A stretch of 64,000 nt of DNA from Bradysia coprophila. Taxonomy: Eukaryota; Arthropoda; Insecta; Diptera; Sciaridae. Every line of letters begins with the position of its first letter. Within the stretch, counting starts at the first letter, position 1. The stretch covers positions 15,222,001 through 15,286,000 of the forward strand of contig NW_023503493.1 in NCBI RefSeq assembly GCF_014529535.1, in the 5' to 3' direction. Under the pieces are notes generated by a model. It was not told the origin of the DNA and ran no database searches. It saw nothing but the letters and a program-made list of their open reading frames with translations. Below are positions 19,791 to 30,105 of the stretch, piece by piece. Both the position numbers and the translations under genes were made by a program.

Positions 19791-22334
19791 ATGGCAGAAC
19801 AACTGGACGATAAAGAGATTCAAGAAATCCTTAAGACAGGCACGGACCTGCGACAATATTCCCGACAAATTGAAAAGGAATTCAAAGATGTGGAAAACAA
19901 ATCAATCGAAGATTACATCAAAGAAAGTCAAAACATTGCCAACCTTCACAATCAGATCGGAAATTGTGATACCATATTGGAGCGAATGGAATCGATGTTG
20001 TTGAACTTTCAGGTCGGTACTTTCATCCGCTTGTTGAATACTTGACCGTCATTTAACTGAAACGCTATTCGTTCACATAGAATGTCTTGTGCAACATCAG
20101 CTCTGAAATAACTACCCTACAGAAGAAGTCAGTGTCGATGTCAGTTCAACTGACGAATCGACAATCGATTCGGGCTCAACTATCGCAATTCATTGAAGAT
20201 ATGGCCATTCCTGAAGAATTAATCACGTAAGTGTATAGGAGAGTTAAACAAGTCGATTACACAAACGATGAGGACTGACTAGTGGCCTCTTACATAGCGA
20301 TATGTTTGTCGTTGTTAATTTTTTGATACTTCTACCACCGCTCACATTAATCTGTTCGAATGTTTACAGAACAATAATGGAATCGCCGGTCACAGAAAAG
20401 GATTTTATCATTCAGTTGAATCAACTGAATCACAAACTAAATTTAGCCAAAGAGTTGAGCTTCAAGGAATCGAAATCGGTGGACGATGTGAAGGACGTTC
20501 TACTCAAACTGAAAATAAAGGCGATGTCCAAAATTCGAGTGTATCTGTTGGAACAGATCTACAAATTTCGGAAGCCAATGACAAACTACCAGGTGCCGCA
20601 AAATACAATGCTAAAGCACAAGTTTTTCTTCGAATTCATATTGATGAACGAGAGACAAGTGGCACAAGAAATTTACTCGGAGTATGTGGAAACGATGAGT
20701 AAAATTTATTACAGTTACTTCAAGGTAGGACATTGTGAATTGGCACTTTTCCACGCTGGAATTGTAATCTAATTTGTGTAATTCTTTCAGAGCTACTCGT
20801 CTCGCTTGGCTGCACTGAAATTCGAAGATGCCGTCACAAAAGATGACCTGATGGGCATTGAAGACACCGGTAAAACCAGTATTTTCAGCAAAGCATCTGC
20901 ACTGAGAAACAAGAGTACAATCTTCACAATTGGCAGTAGGGGCGACATTTTGAATCAGCAACTTGAAGCTCCTATCTTAGTGCCGCATGCGCAGCAAAAG
21001 AACAGAGTATGTTTCGTTAATCGGAGACTCGTTCCTGATTTTCTAATCAATTTTCTTCGTTCAGTACTCGTATGAGGCGCTGTTTCGATCCGAACAATAC
21101 GCCTTGGTGGACAATGCTTGTCGTGAGTACCTTTTCGGAACAGAATTTTTCATGGTTCGTGGTGCCCAGGCACAGGATTTATTCAATCAAATTATGGGAA
21201 AAACAATGACTTTAATGATTGTAAGTCAACCAAATCTCCGAGCTTCCTAGGCAGAACTTCAGGTTCTAATTTTACCAATTTCAGAAAAATGTTGAAACCT
21301 ACATTCAGGACTGTTACGATACGATTGCCATGTTCCTTTGTGTCCAACTCATACTACGCTATCAAATTATGTGTCACAAGCGATGTGTACCAGCGTTGGA
21401 CAAGTTAGATGAACATTTAAAAGTACTTTCCGAAGTGATCGTTAAATGTGAAAATGTTTTGCAGATATTGGGACTCTCTTCAAGCGGCGATATGGCCTCG
21501 TTTCGAGCAAATTTTTCGAATGAATACACAGAGCGTTCGAGAATGTGATCCCACCAAATTCAACAAGGAAACTGGTCCTCATTACGTAAGTCAGCTTTAA
21601 TGCCAACAGAAGGAAGAAACAATTGACTTTTCCCTTCGCAGATAACCCGTCGCTATGCTGAATTCTCGGCAGCAATTGTCGGCATATCGGAACATTTTCC
21701 AAACGAACTGGTGAGTCGTCTGCTGCTGGAACTACAGAACGAGGTCGAATGTTTCATCTTGCGAATGGCGGCGATATTCCAGACGCGCAAAGAGCAGTTA
21801 ATTTATCTGATAAATAATTACGATCTGGTGCTCGGCATCCTAATGGAACATACGCGCGACAATTCGAAAGAAGCCGAAAATTTTCGGGAACAATTATCCA
21901 ATCGAAGCTCAGAGTATGTCGAAGAAATATTGGCACCGCATTTCGGCGGAATGATTCAGTTTATCAAGGATTGCGAGCAAATGGTTGAAAAGGAACAGGT
22001 AATAATGACGATAGTCGATGCATATTTTTCGTAGCGTTACTTAGCCATGACTATTTTACAGACCGACGAATTACGGCGTCAAGAACGACGGTCACTGGCA
22101 ATAGTATCCCAATTTTCAGCAAATTGGAAAAAATCATTGGAAGAACTGAATCGCGAGGTGCTGCTATCATTCCCTTCTCTAGTAACCGGTTCATCGCTGC
22201 TGCAATTGGCATTGGCGAGCTTAGTGCAATATTACCAGCGGTTTCATAAATTATTAACGCCCAATGCCCGAATGCAACTGACGAACATTCATGTGATTAT
22301 GGTGGAAATCAAGAAATACAAAAGCAACTACTGA
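19791..22334 (+). CDS. Vps52: Vacuolar protein sorting-associated protein 52 (GARP/EARP subunit)
   Basis: Nine exons: 19791-20012, 20081-20226, 20370-20724, 20791-21006, 21065-21220, 21285-21403, 21465-21585, 21642-21998 and 22062-22334. All join in phase to 654 aa, near the usual 650-720 aa. The N-terminal half is coiled-coil-rich. Diagnostic segments are YWDSLQAAIWPRFE, GPHYITRRYAEFSAA, RKEQLIYLINNYDLVLG, APHFGGMIQF and the C-terminal MVEIKKYKSNY. Vps52 tethers endosome-derived vesicles to the trans-Golgi with Vps51, Vps53 and Vps54 (GARP) or Syndetin (EARP). A 61-bp intron at 21404-21464 restores the frame into YWDSL; read through, the frame would end early. AATAAA occurs near 22380. The 3' end is 143 bp from that of the convergent EF-G1 gene. 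Confidence 0.93.
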
Positions 22335-22477
22335 TCCCACGGATGCGAATCTCAAAAGCGATGTGATTGTCTAACAAAAAATAAATAAATCAAATTGTAT
22401 TCACCAGACAGGTTACACATTCATAGCACTGCTTTTAAACATTCTGAATCTAAATTCTTTGGCTACATCGGCTGAAC

Positions 22478-24915
22478 TTAGTTTTTCTTTTTCTTCTTCT
22501 CTTTATCTGCGGTTGGTGCTAATCCCTCAGCTATTTGATAGGCATTAATGATTTGTTCTTGAACCTCTGGCTGAGTGGGTGCATATCGACTGTATTCCAT
22601 TGTGAATTCACCTTTTCCTTGTGTGCTCGATCTGAAAACGATTTTGGCTCGTAAGAACTTCGCATTGAGTTAAACTGTCTGATCAGCAACTCACCTCAAT
22701 TCGCCAGCGTATCCGAACATATTGTTCAACGGCACCTCAGCATAGATAGTAAACCATCCTTCAATGCCATCCGTTCCGGTTATAATGCCTTTCCGTTTGT
22801 TCAGCTGGCCGATGACAGCGCCTTGGAATTCATCCGGTATGACAACTTCGACCATCATAATCGGCTCAATAATTTGCCAACTTCCGTTCTCAAAACATTG
22901 CCGAATTGCACCCTGTGCCGCTAAATTAAACGCTAACTCGCTCGAATCGACTATGTGATGACCGCCATCCTTCAGTCGAAAGATTATTCCCGACAGCCTA
23001 CTTCCCGATAACAGTCCTTTTTCAGCCATTAAACGGAAACCTTTTTCGACGCCGGGAACAAAAGGCTTCGGAACGTTGGTGCCGACTGTTTGGTCGACAA
23101 ATTCTAGATTTGTATTTTGGTGAGGAGGCAAGGGCTCCACCACTCCAATTACGCGAGCATATTGTCCAGAACCACCCGATTGTTTCTTGTGTAAATAGTC
23201 GAATTCACAGGGTCTGGTAAGTGTTTCGCGAAAAGCAACTTTGGGTTTACCTGAGAAAAGTGAAAACGAAATAAAATTTTGATTCGTCGTATCGCATCGA
23301 ATGGATCTTTACCTAGCGTAACTGGACAACCATATTCTCGTTCCATTCGTTGCGCGTAAATTTCCAAATGCAATTCTCCCATTCCGGATACAATGGTCTC
23401 TTTAACGTCGTTGTCAAAGTGAAAGTGGAATGTTGGATCTTCTTTGGTGAATCGTGCTACAGCTTTCGAGAAATTATCTCGATCCTTGCTGTTAACCGGT
23501 TGAATTGCCATAGACACAACGGGCTCGGGAACAAAAATGGATTCCATCGATAAATTCAATTTCGGATTTGTGACGAAAGTATCACCACTGGCACAGTCCA
23601 CACCAAACAAAGCAAATATATCGCCGGCATATACTTCATTCACATCTTCCATTTGATTGGAGTGCAGCCGAACGAGTCTCGACAAACGAATTTTTTTCAT
23701 ACTTCGCATGTTGAATATGGTATCGCCCTTCTTCAAGACACCTTGATAACAACGCAGATAGGTCAATTGGCCGAAACGACCCGCTTCAAGTTTAAATGCT
23801 AATCCAACGAAAGGGTCCTTTCCATCTCGGGCAGGATTCAGGAATATTTTCTCCGTTTCCTGTCCCTCTTTTTCGATCAAGCCAATGTTTTCGACCTCAC
23901 CCGGATTCGGTAGATAATCTAAAACAGCGTCTAGAAGTGGTTGCACACCTTTGTTCTTCAATGCGGTACCGACGAGAACTGGCGTAAATGCACGTTTCAA
24001 ACATGAACGTCGAATTGCCGCCTTTATATCAGAATCTTGGAACCCCTTCTCTTCCAAAAATAATTCGCCAAAAACATCATCAACATTCGACAAATGTTCG
24101 ATCAGTTCCTGCCGCCTGTCTTTGACTTCTGCCAGCATGTCCTTCGGTACTTCATCCTCACGCACTTTCAATCCAAAATCACCTTCGAAATACATGGCTT
24201 TCTGTTCAACAATGTCAACGATTCCTTTGCACTCATTCTCCAGTCCAATCGGTAATTGAATGAAGGCTGCGTTGTGTTTCAATTTAGTTCTCATCTGCAT
24301 CAAAACTCTGCTCGGATTAGAGCCCATTCGATCAAGCTTATTGATGAATGCCAAGCAGGGAACATTGTAGCGTTTCATCTGTCTATTCACAGTAAGCGTC
24401 TGGCTTTGAACACCACCAACAGCACATAGAACCAATATAGCACCATCAAGTACACGCAATGCACGTTCAACTTCGACGGTAAAATCAACGTGACCGGGAG
24501 TATCAATGATGTTGATGTTATAGTCCTTCCACTTTGTGTACGTTGCAGCCGACTGGATAGTAATACCTCGTTGACGTTCCAATTCCATTGAGTCCATGGT
24601 AGCACCGACATTATCCTTCCCTTTAACTTCGTGCATTTGTGATATTCGACCGGTGTAAAATAGAATTCGTTCGGTCAATGTAGTCTTGCCGCTGTCAATA
24701 TGCGCTGATATGCCAATGTTTCGAATCTTCTCCAACGCTTGATGTTCGGCGAAATGTGCATGTGATGAGAAGTCCTAGAACCGATTGCATTGCGTAATAT
24801 TTGGAGGCTATTTCAACATGATCTCATTCACAGCACAACATACCTGAATGAATGCTTTCAAATGTTGGAGCCTCTGCGGGACTCCGCGTAATTTTAAAAC
24901 ATTTAGAATGGTCAT
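22478..24915 (-). CDS. GFM1: Elongation factor G, mitochondrial (mtEF-G1)
   Basis: Four exons on the minus strand, 24844-24915, 23313-24774, 22695-23250 and 22478-22631, join to 747 aa; the family is about 745-751. Exon 1 encodes a basic, amphipathic presequence ([20 protein letters not shown]) typical of mitochondrial import. The GTPase motifs are AHIDSGKTT (about residues 48-56), [19 protein letters not shown] and NKLDRMG. Domain II and the EF-G-specific domains follow, with the [12 protein letters not shown] segment of domain IV in exon 3 and a Lys-rich C-terminus (KEKKKKKN). The factor catalyses ribosome translocation in mitochondria. The introns are 62 to 69 bp. It shares a 284-bp divergent promoter with Marcal1. 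Confidence 0.95.
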
Positions 24916-25199
24916 TGTGTAGATTAATGTCAATGGCAATGCCTGAGAGTGAAGATTGTATTTTAATCTTTCAACTTATTGGACTAAAAGAGTGAGGTTA
25001 CGATGTGTGTTGTGTTAGTGACAGCAGCGATTCGCTGAAAGAGATGTCAAACTCACGATTTTTTACTTGCTGGGTCATTGTAGAAAAGACTGTAGTGTGT
25101 GTGTAACGTGTGTAATCGACCATATTTTGACATAAACAAAACAGAAAATCAAGATTTGAAAACCGTGAAATAAAGATCGCGCACAGCGAGACGATAAAA
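24916..25199. promoter_or_regulatory. Divergent promoter region, mtEF-G1 / Marcal1
   Basis: Only 284 bp separate the two opposite ATGs, so the two genes, one for mitochondrial translation and one for replication fork repair, must share regulatory DNA. No TATA box is obvious. Confidence 0.5.
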
Positions 25200-27987
25200 A
25201 TGGAATGTACCGCAGAGGAGATCGCTGAAAAAAGGCGAATAGCTCTGGAACGCTTAAAAGCGAAGAAAGAAGCATTGGCAAAAGCTAGGGAGTCTGTAAC
25301 CAAGCCACAAGATTCGATGGCTCTAGCTACGTCCAAGAAGATTTCAACCAATCCATACCAAAGTACAAGAACTATGGCACATCCATATGCCAACAAAATG
25401 CCTTCAACCAGCATTTCAACCGCTAAAGTAGATCAACCAGCCTCGATTCCAGTAAAAGTAATCAGCTGCAGCTGTTACATGGTTTCCGAAAGTCGATTCG
25501 AGGTGAACCCATCCGGATTCAGTAATCAATTGATCAACATTTTCAAAACCATTCCATCTCGGAGCTACGGTATGCACGAACATCTGTTCGGCTCTTTTGT
25601 AACAAATCAGAAACTGATTGTCTTCTTCAGATATGAAAACCAAACTTTGGTCATTTCACTTGAATGACTATAACGTGGTACAGGAGCGTGTCAATTCGAT
25701 GAATCCGAACGTTGTCATTGGACAGCTGCCTCCATACGTACTGCAAATATTCGGTGAATCACCGGCAAATATCGAGGTTCCGTTGACGTCACTCGAGAAA
25801 CGTCTTAACGAGGTGTTGATGCCGTTTCAAAAAGCCGGAATTCGTTTTGGAATCGAAAAGAAAGGCCGTTGTCTGATTGCCGATGAAATGGGATTGGGGA
25901 AAACATATCAGGCACTTGCGTTGGCAGACTTTTACAAAGACGATTGGCCATTGCTCATATGTACGACTGCAAGTACGAGGTAGGACTGCCCATATATGTT
26001 ATTCGGCTATTTATTGCATCATTTTCACTGACATTCCTTCGTTGTGTTCGATTTAGAGATGCCTGGCAATCGAAAATTCATGAACTTCTGCCTTATGTGT
26101 CGCGTAGTAATATTGTTTGTGCGAAAAATGAGCACGACTATATCGACGGTCCAAAAATCCTGATAACCAGTTTCAATTTGATGGAACGCATGAACGAAAA
26201 AGTTGTGGCCCGAGGATACGGTTTCGTAATTTTCGTAAGTGTTCTCTCATCACATTGCCTATCGCTTACCGAAGGAATTCGATATATCTCGCCATAGGAT
26301 GAATCCCACCTACTGAAGAATCCAAAGGCGAAAGTAACGGAAGTGGCTCAAAAATTGGCTGCTAAGGCGAAACGAGTAGTTTTACTAACTGGAACGCCTG
26401 CCCTATCCCGACCACTTGAACTGTTCACTCAATTGCAGATGATTGACAACAGCATTTTCACATACAAAAGCTTTAGTTGGGTGAACTTCGGTCCTGATCC
26501 CATCGCAAAATTGAAACATGATTTTTCATTTCCCCACAGCAACTCGTTACTGTGCTGGAAAACAAACGAAGTTCGGATGGGATGCTTCCGGTCAGTCCAA
26601 TTTGAATGAGTTGAATTTGCTGTTGTGTCGAAAATTCATGATACGTCGCACTAAACAGGATGTACTGACGGAGCTCGGTGAAAAGCACAGGTTCGTTGAT
26701 GTCGAAGTTTGTCAATTAATAGAAATGACGGAAGACGCTCTATCCTACCAGGGAAGTTGTGTTACTAGATCCGGCTCTAATCTGGACAAGCGATGACATT
26801 GGGGAAAATATGAAGGTTTACGCCAGCGATTTTTCGAAAATGAAAGGCCGAGACAAGGAAGATGTATTGCTCAAGTTCTATAACGAAACTGCACACGCCA
26901 AAACAACGGCTGTATGGTATGTGAATTCGAGGTGTTTAATAAATTTCGGAGGAATTGATTTTCTCTCATTTTTCAGCGCATACGTTAAAGGACTGATTGA
27001 GGACAAACAAAAGTTCATCATCTTCGGTCACCACATGATTATGTTAAATGCAATTTCCGACTGTTTGCGTCAAATGGGTGTCGATTTCGTACGGATCGAT
27101 GGTACGACAAAGAACGACACTCGGACGATGCATGTGAAGAGATTTCAGGAAAAGAGTTCATGCCTGGCAGCAGTTCTATCAATAAAAGCGTGCAATTCCG
27201 GAATTACATTAACTGCAGGTTCGTGTTTCTGTTTTGAAAGTCACTGTGTCTTCTACATTATTCCTTAATCTGCTGTAGCGCAATTGGTAGTATTCGCAGA
27301 ATTAGACTGGAATCCGAGTGTAAGTAAACGTAACCCGACGTTGATGTATTCAACACTACTGTTGTTTCATTTTAATCCACCAGACTTTAGCCCAAGCGGA
27401 AAGTCGGGCGCATCGTATTGGTCAGGAAGGGAACGTTATGTGTCGCTATCTAATGGCGCAAGGTACTGCCGACGATGTCATCTGGGAAATGCTAAAAGCG
27501 AAGGAGAATACTCTCATCAAGGCTGGTATTTTCAATAAAACCTTATCGGATTCCACAAATGCGGCTAGATCATCATCGGTACAGTATATCGACGAATTCA
27601 ATGAATACCGAAACTTTTGTCAGAACGAAAATGTTGTTATAGAGTGTTCCGCTGGACGTTAAAAACAACGATCAAATGTTGGCATCCCAGTCAAGTTTGG
27701 ATGATGCAATAGCGAATATGTGTACAGATGATTTGATGGCACAATGCAGTAATGGAAATTCAGGACAAACGGCAACAAAGATAGAAGAAAAAGAGAATAC
27801 AAATGGGAAAGATAATCTTCAGCGATTGCTAGACGAAGACGATGATTTGGTGGCACAATGCAGTAATGGAAATTCTGAACAAACGGCAACGAAGATAGAA
27901 GAAAAAGAGAATAAAAATGGGAAAGATAATCTTCAGCGATTGCTAGACGATGACGAAGACGATGATTTTCTCGCACTGGATTATTGA
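25200..27987 (+). CDS. Marcal1: SMARCAL1-family annealing helicase
   Basis: Ten exons: 25200-25569, 25631-25979, 26057-26234, 26298-26475, 26540-26690, 26752-26916, 26977-27218, 27279-27319, 27384-27632 and 27691-27987. They join in phase to 739 aa. An N-terminal amphipathic basic helix (AEEIAEKRRIALERLKAKK) resembles the SMARCAL1 RPA-binding motif. A HARP domain is split by intron 1 (SRFEVNPSGFSNQLI...SYDMKTKLWSFHLNDY). SNF2 motifs follow: DEMGLGKT (about 208-215), DESH (300-303), LLTGTPA, and motif VI AHRIGQ (567-572). SMARCAL1 reanneals RPA-coated DNA and remodels stalled forks. The C-terminus is acidic and holds two tandem copies of a 38-aa unit. The last intron (58 bp, donor GTTGTT) is the weakest splice; without it the protein ends at a TAA at about 27660. 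Confidence 0.92.
27727..27954 (+). repeat. 114-bp tandem duplication in the Marcal1 last exon
   Basis: Two adjacent units start at 27727 and 27841 with GATGATTTGRTGGCACAATG. They are nearly identical and in frame (38 codons each), ending in the acidic LQRLLD(E/D)D segment. The high identity suggests recent duplication. Confidence 0.9.
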
Positions 27988-28223
27988 ACATTCTCCGGCC
28001 GTCCCTTGTGATATATTTTGCCAAATGAAACCAAAAAATTAGAAAAGAAATCAAAATTTCACGTCCACTTTGAAAATACAAAACGTTCGTAAACAATTAA
28101 TCTCAGCTTTTCATTCATCAGTCCATGTAATCACCGTGTTCTTCGGAGGTTTAGTCTCCAGTTGGAGCTTGAAGTTACGCAAACATTTCACTGAATTTTA
28201 ATCACATTGCATTTACAAGTGAA

Positions 28224-28601
28224 CTACGACGCCCTTTGTCCAAGTGACCATCGATATTCATTCTCACCGCAATACAAATTGTATTCTTCGAAACCATCTG
28301 ATTCTGCCCTCCACAGATCATATGTGCAATCAATTTCCTCACCAGTCGATGTCTGAAATCGTCCACTTATGCTGTACCTGTGGCCAGCGATTATTTGCTC
28401 TTGAGCGTTGTCGGTCTTAAGCAATTTGTATCGGTGTCCCTGTTCGTTAGCTAATTGTTCCAATCGCAGTACGGCTCTCTGATACAATTCGTTCCACTGT
28501 TCGTGTGGAAGATCTGTTACTACGGGAAGTGGTGGTGGTGTACCCAAAACAATCATCACTTGAAGCACAACGAATAATGAAACTAATTTTGATGAAGTCA
28601 T
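28224..28601 (-). CDS. Secreted cystatin (cysteine protease inhibitor)
   Basis: One exon of 125 aa. The start is the ATG at 28599-28601, which gives a signal peptide (MTSSKLVSLFVVLQVMIVLG); the frame extends upstream only through a TTG codon. The body fits a type 2 or insect sarcocystatin-like fold. A long helix (NELYQRAVLRLEQLANEQGH) is followed by the inhibitory loop QIIAG, a variant of QxVxG, with HRYSISGRFQ after it. Two Cys (in EIDCTYDLWR and NLYCGENEYRW) could form a disulfide. The second-loop PW of vertebrate cystatins is not obvious, but a Trp lies at YRW. It probably inhibits papain-like proteases outside the cell. A TATA box lies at 28675-28683. Confidence 0.8.
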   Translation of the reverse strand: MTSSKLVSLFVVLQVMIVLGTPPPLPVVTDLPHEQWNELYQRAVLRLEQLANEQGHRYKLLKTDNAQEQIIAGHRYSISGRFQTSTGEEIDCTYDLWRAESDGFEEYNLYCGENEYRWSLGQRAS

Positions 28602-28674
28602 CGTACCGATACACACGCTCAATGGAGACTGCAAAATATTCTATCAATTTGAGTGTTCCTCACGATGTTTCGTA

Positions 28675-28683
28675 CTTTTATAG
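28675..28683 (-). promoter_or_regulatory. TATA box of the cystatin gene
   Basis: CTATAAAAG on the minus strand, about 75 bp upstream of the cystatin ATG, leaves room for a short 5' UTR. The neighbouring housekeeping genes lack such a box. Confidence 0.65.
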
Positions 28684-28699
28684 CCGTTTAGAATTTGGT

Positions 28700-30105
28700 T
28701 ATATGTAACCGGTTTTCGGAGCTCGATCAAGTATAGTTTCGTGCGTAGTTTCTTTTGACACGTTTTAGCAATACAAGAACTGATTAGGTTTGGGGAATAT
28801 GGGTTGAGAGTTGATCGAGACATTGATGTGGTTTTGAAACGAGTGTAGTTGTTTCAATCAATCATTTTATTTAACTTCAGAAATATAATTTTTGTACAAA
28901 AAAAATTGACAATTTGTGCAAAATTAACATTTTTTCTCTCTTTCTCTCACTTTCTTCCGTTGTGATAACAACTAAAAATCATTTTATCGATTTCATAAAA
29001 AATTTAAATTGAAAAACACCAACCGATTTATCGAATTAAACGAATCACAGGCAAAAGAAACGCAAACCAAAAATAAAATTGTCTCGAATTGACTTGGAGT
29101 TTGTTTTTTGTGTAATGGTAATGTGGATCGAAGTGGTCAATCAGTGGATCAAGTCATTCATTCGATTTTATATCGCTGCAAATAGTAATGGACATGGGAG
29201 CAGATTGTTTGATTTGACCTGAATATTTTCGACAGATTGATGCGAAATCTTTTACTTCATTTGTTTTACCACCACCTGTTCCACATGTATGACGACCGAA
29301 GCTAGACCTAGCTGTATCTACGTTGCCTATAATATTAACTAATTAAAAAAAAATTGTTTTTAATTAGTTAACCTTTCAGAAACGGCTAATCAGCTGTTAT
29401 TAACAGCAACGGTAGAAGTTGCCTCACACGAAGAATATAGTCTCATCGAGAGCGATTCTCTTTTACCGTTTTTGCCTTAAAGGTGTGAACTTTGGGATCA
29501 TCACATCACATCGACCAAGTAGTATACGAGCTATAAAGTAAAAATCATTGAAACAAAATACTCAACAAACAATGGAACTCGCCATTTGTCGGGTAATTCA
29601 TAAAGTCTTGATTGGCTCTGTAAGCCTTATGTTCAAATCATGCTACCATGCTTTAATTATTGTGAAGTTTGGGTGAAAAAAAAACAATTAATTTTGTAAA
29701 ATTCAATAAATCCTATTCCAAGACCTTTGGAATTCCTTTTTTAGAATTTGGTCTTTATCCGGCTCTGTTATTTCTTGTCATCGATAGTTATCGACAGGCG
29801 TTGAGCTCTGACCAATTTGGTACGTGGACCAATATGTATTTTATATAAAATGTATATTAATGAATATTGAAGTAAAAGATTTTTATATTGTTGACAACGG
29901 CTACACTTCAAACAAAGTAAGAGATCTGGTGTTACAATGTTATGTTTGCCGCATGAAAAAGGACAACACAATTTTTCGCAACTCATCCCTTTTCACTGAC
30001 TGTCCAAATTGAACCACATTTGTTGAAAGGGAAATATATAATTTAAAGTAAGCAAACGAATTTGGCACTTTTGCTTTGTATGATACAATTTTCGGTTGCA
30101 TTTTT
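28700..30105. other. Intergenic region between cystatin and piggyBac
   Basis: No supported gene. It holds two sites of the dispersed GAAGTAAAAGATTT word (29245 inverted, 29869 direct) and AT-rich filler. Short frames near 29768-30012 look fortuitous. Confidence 0.5.
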
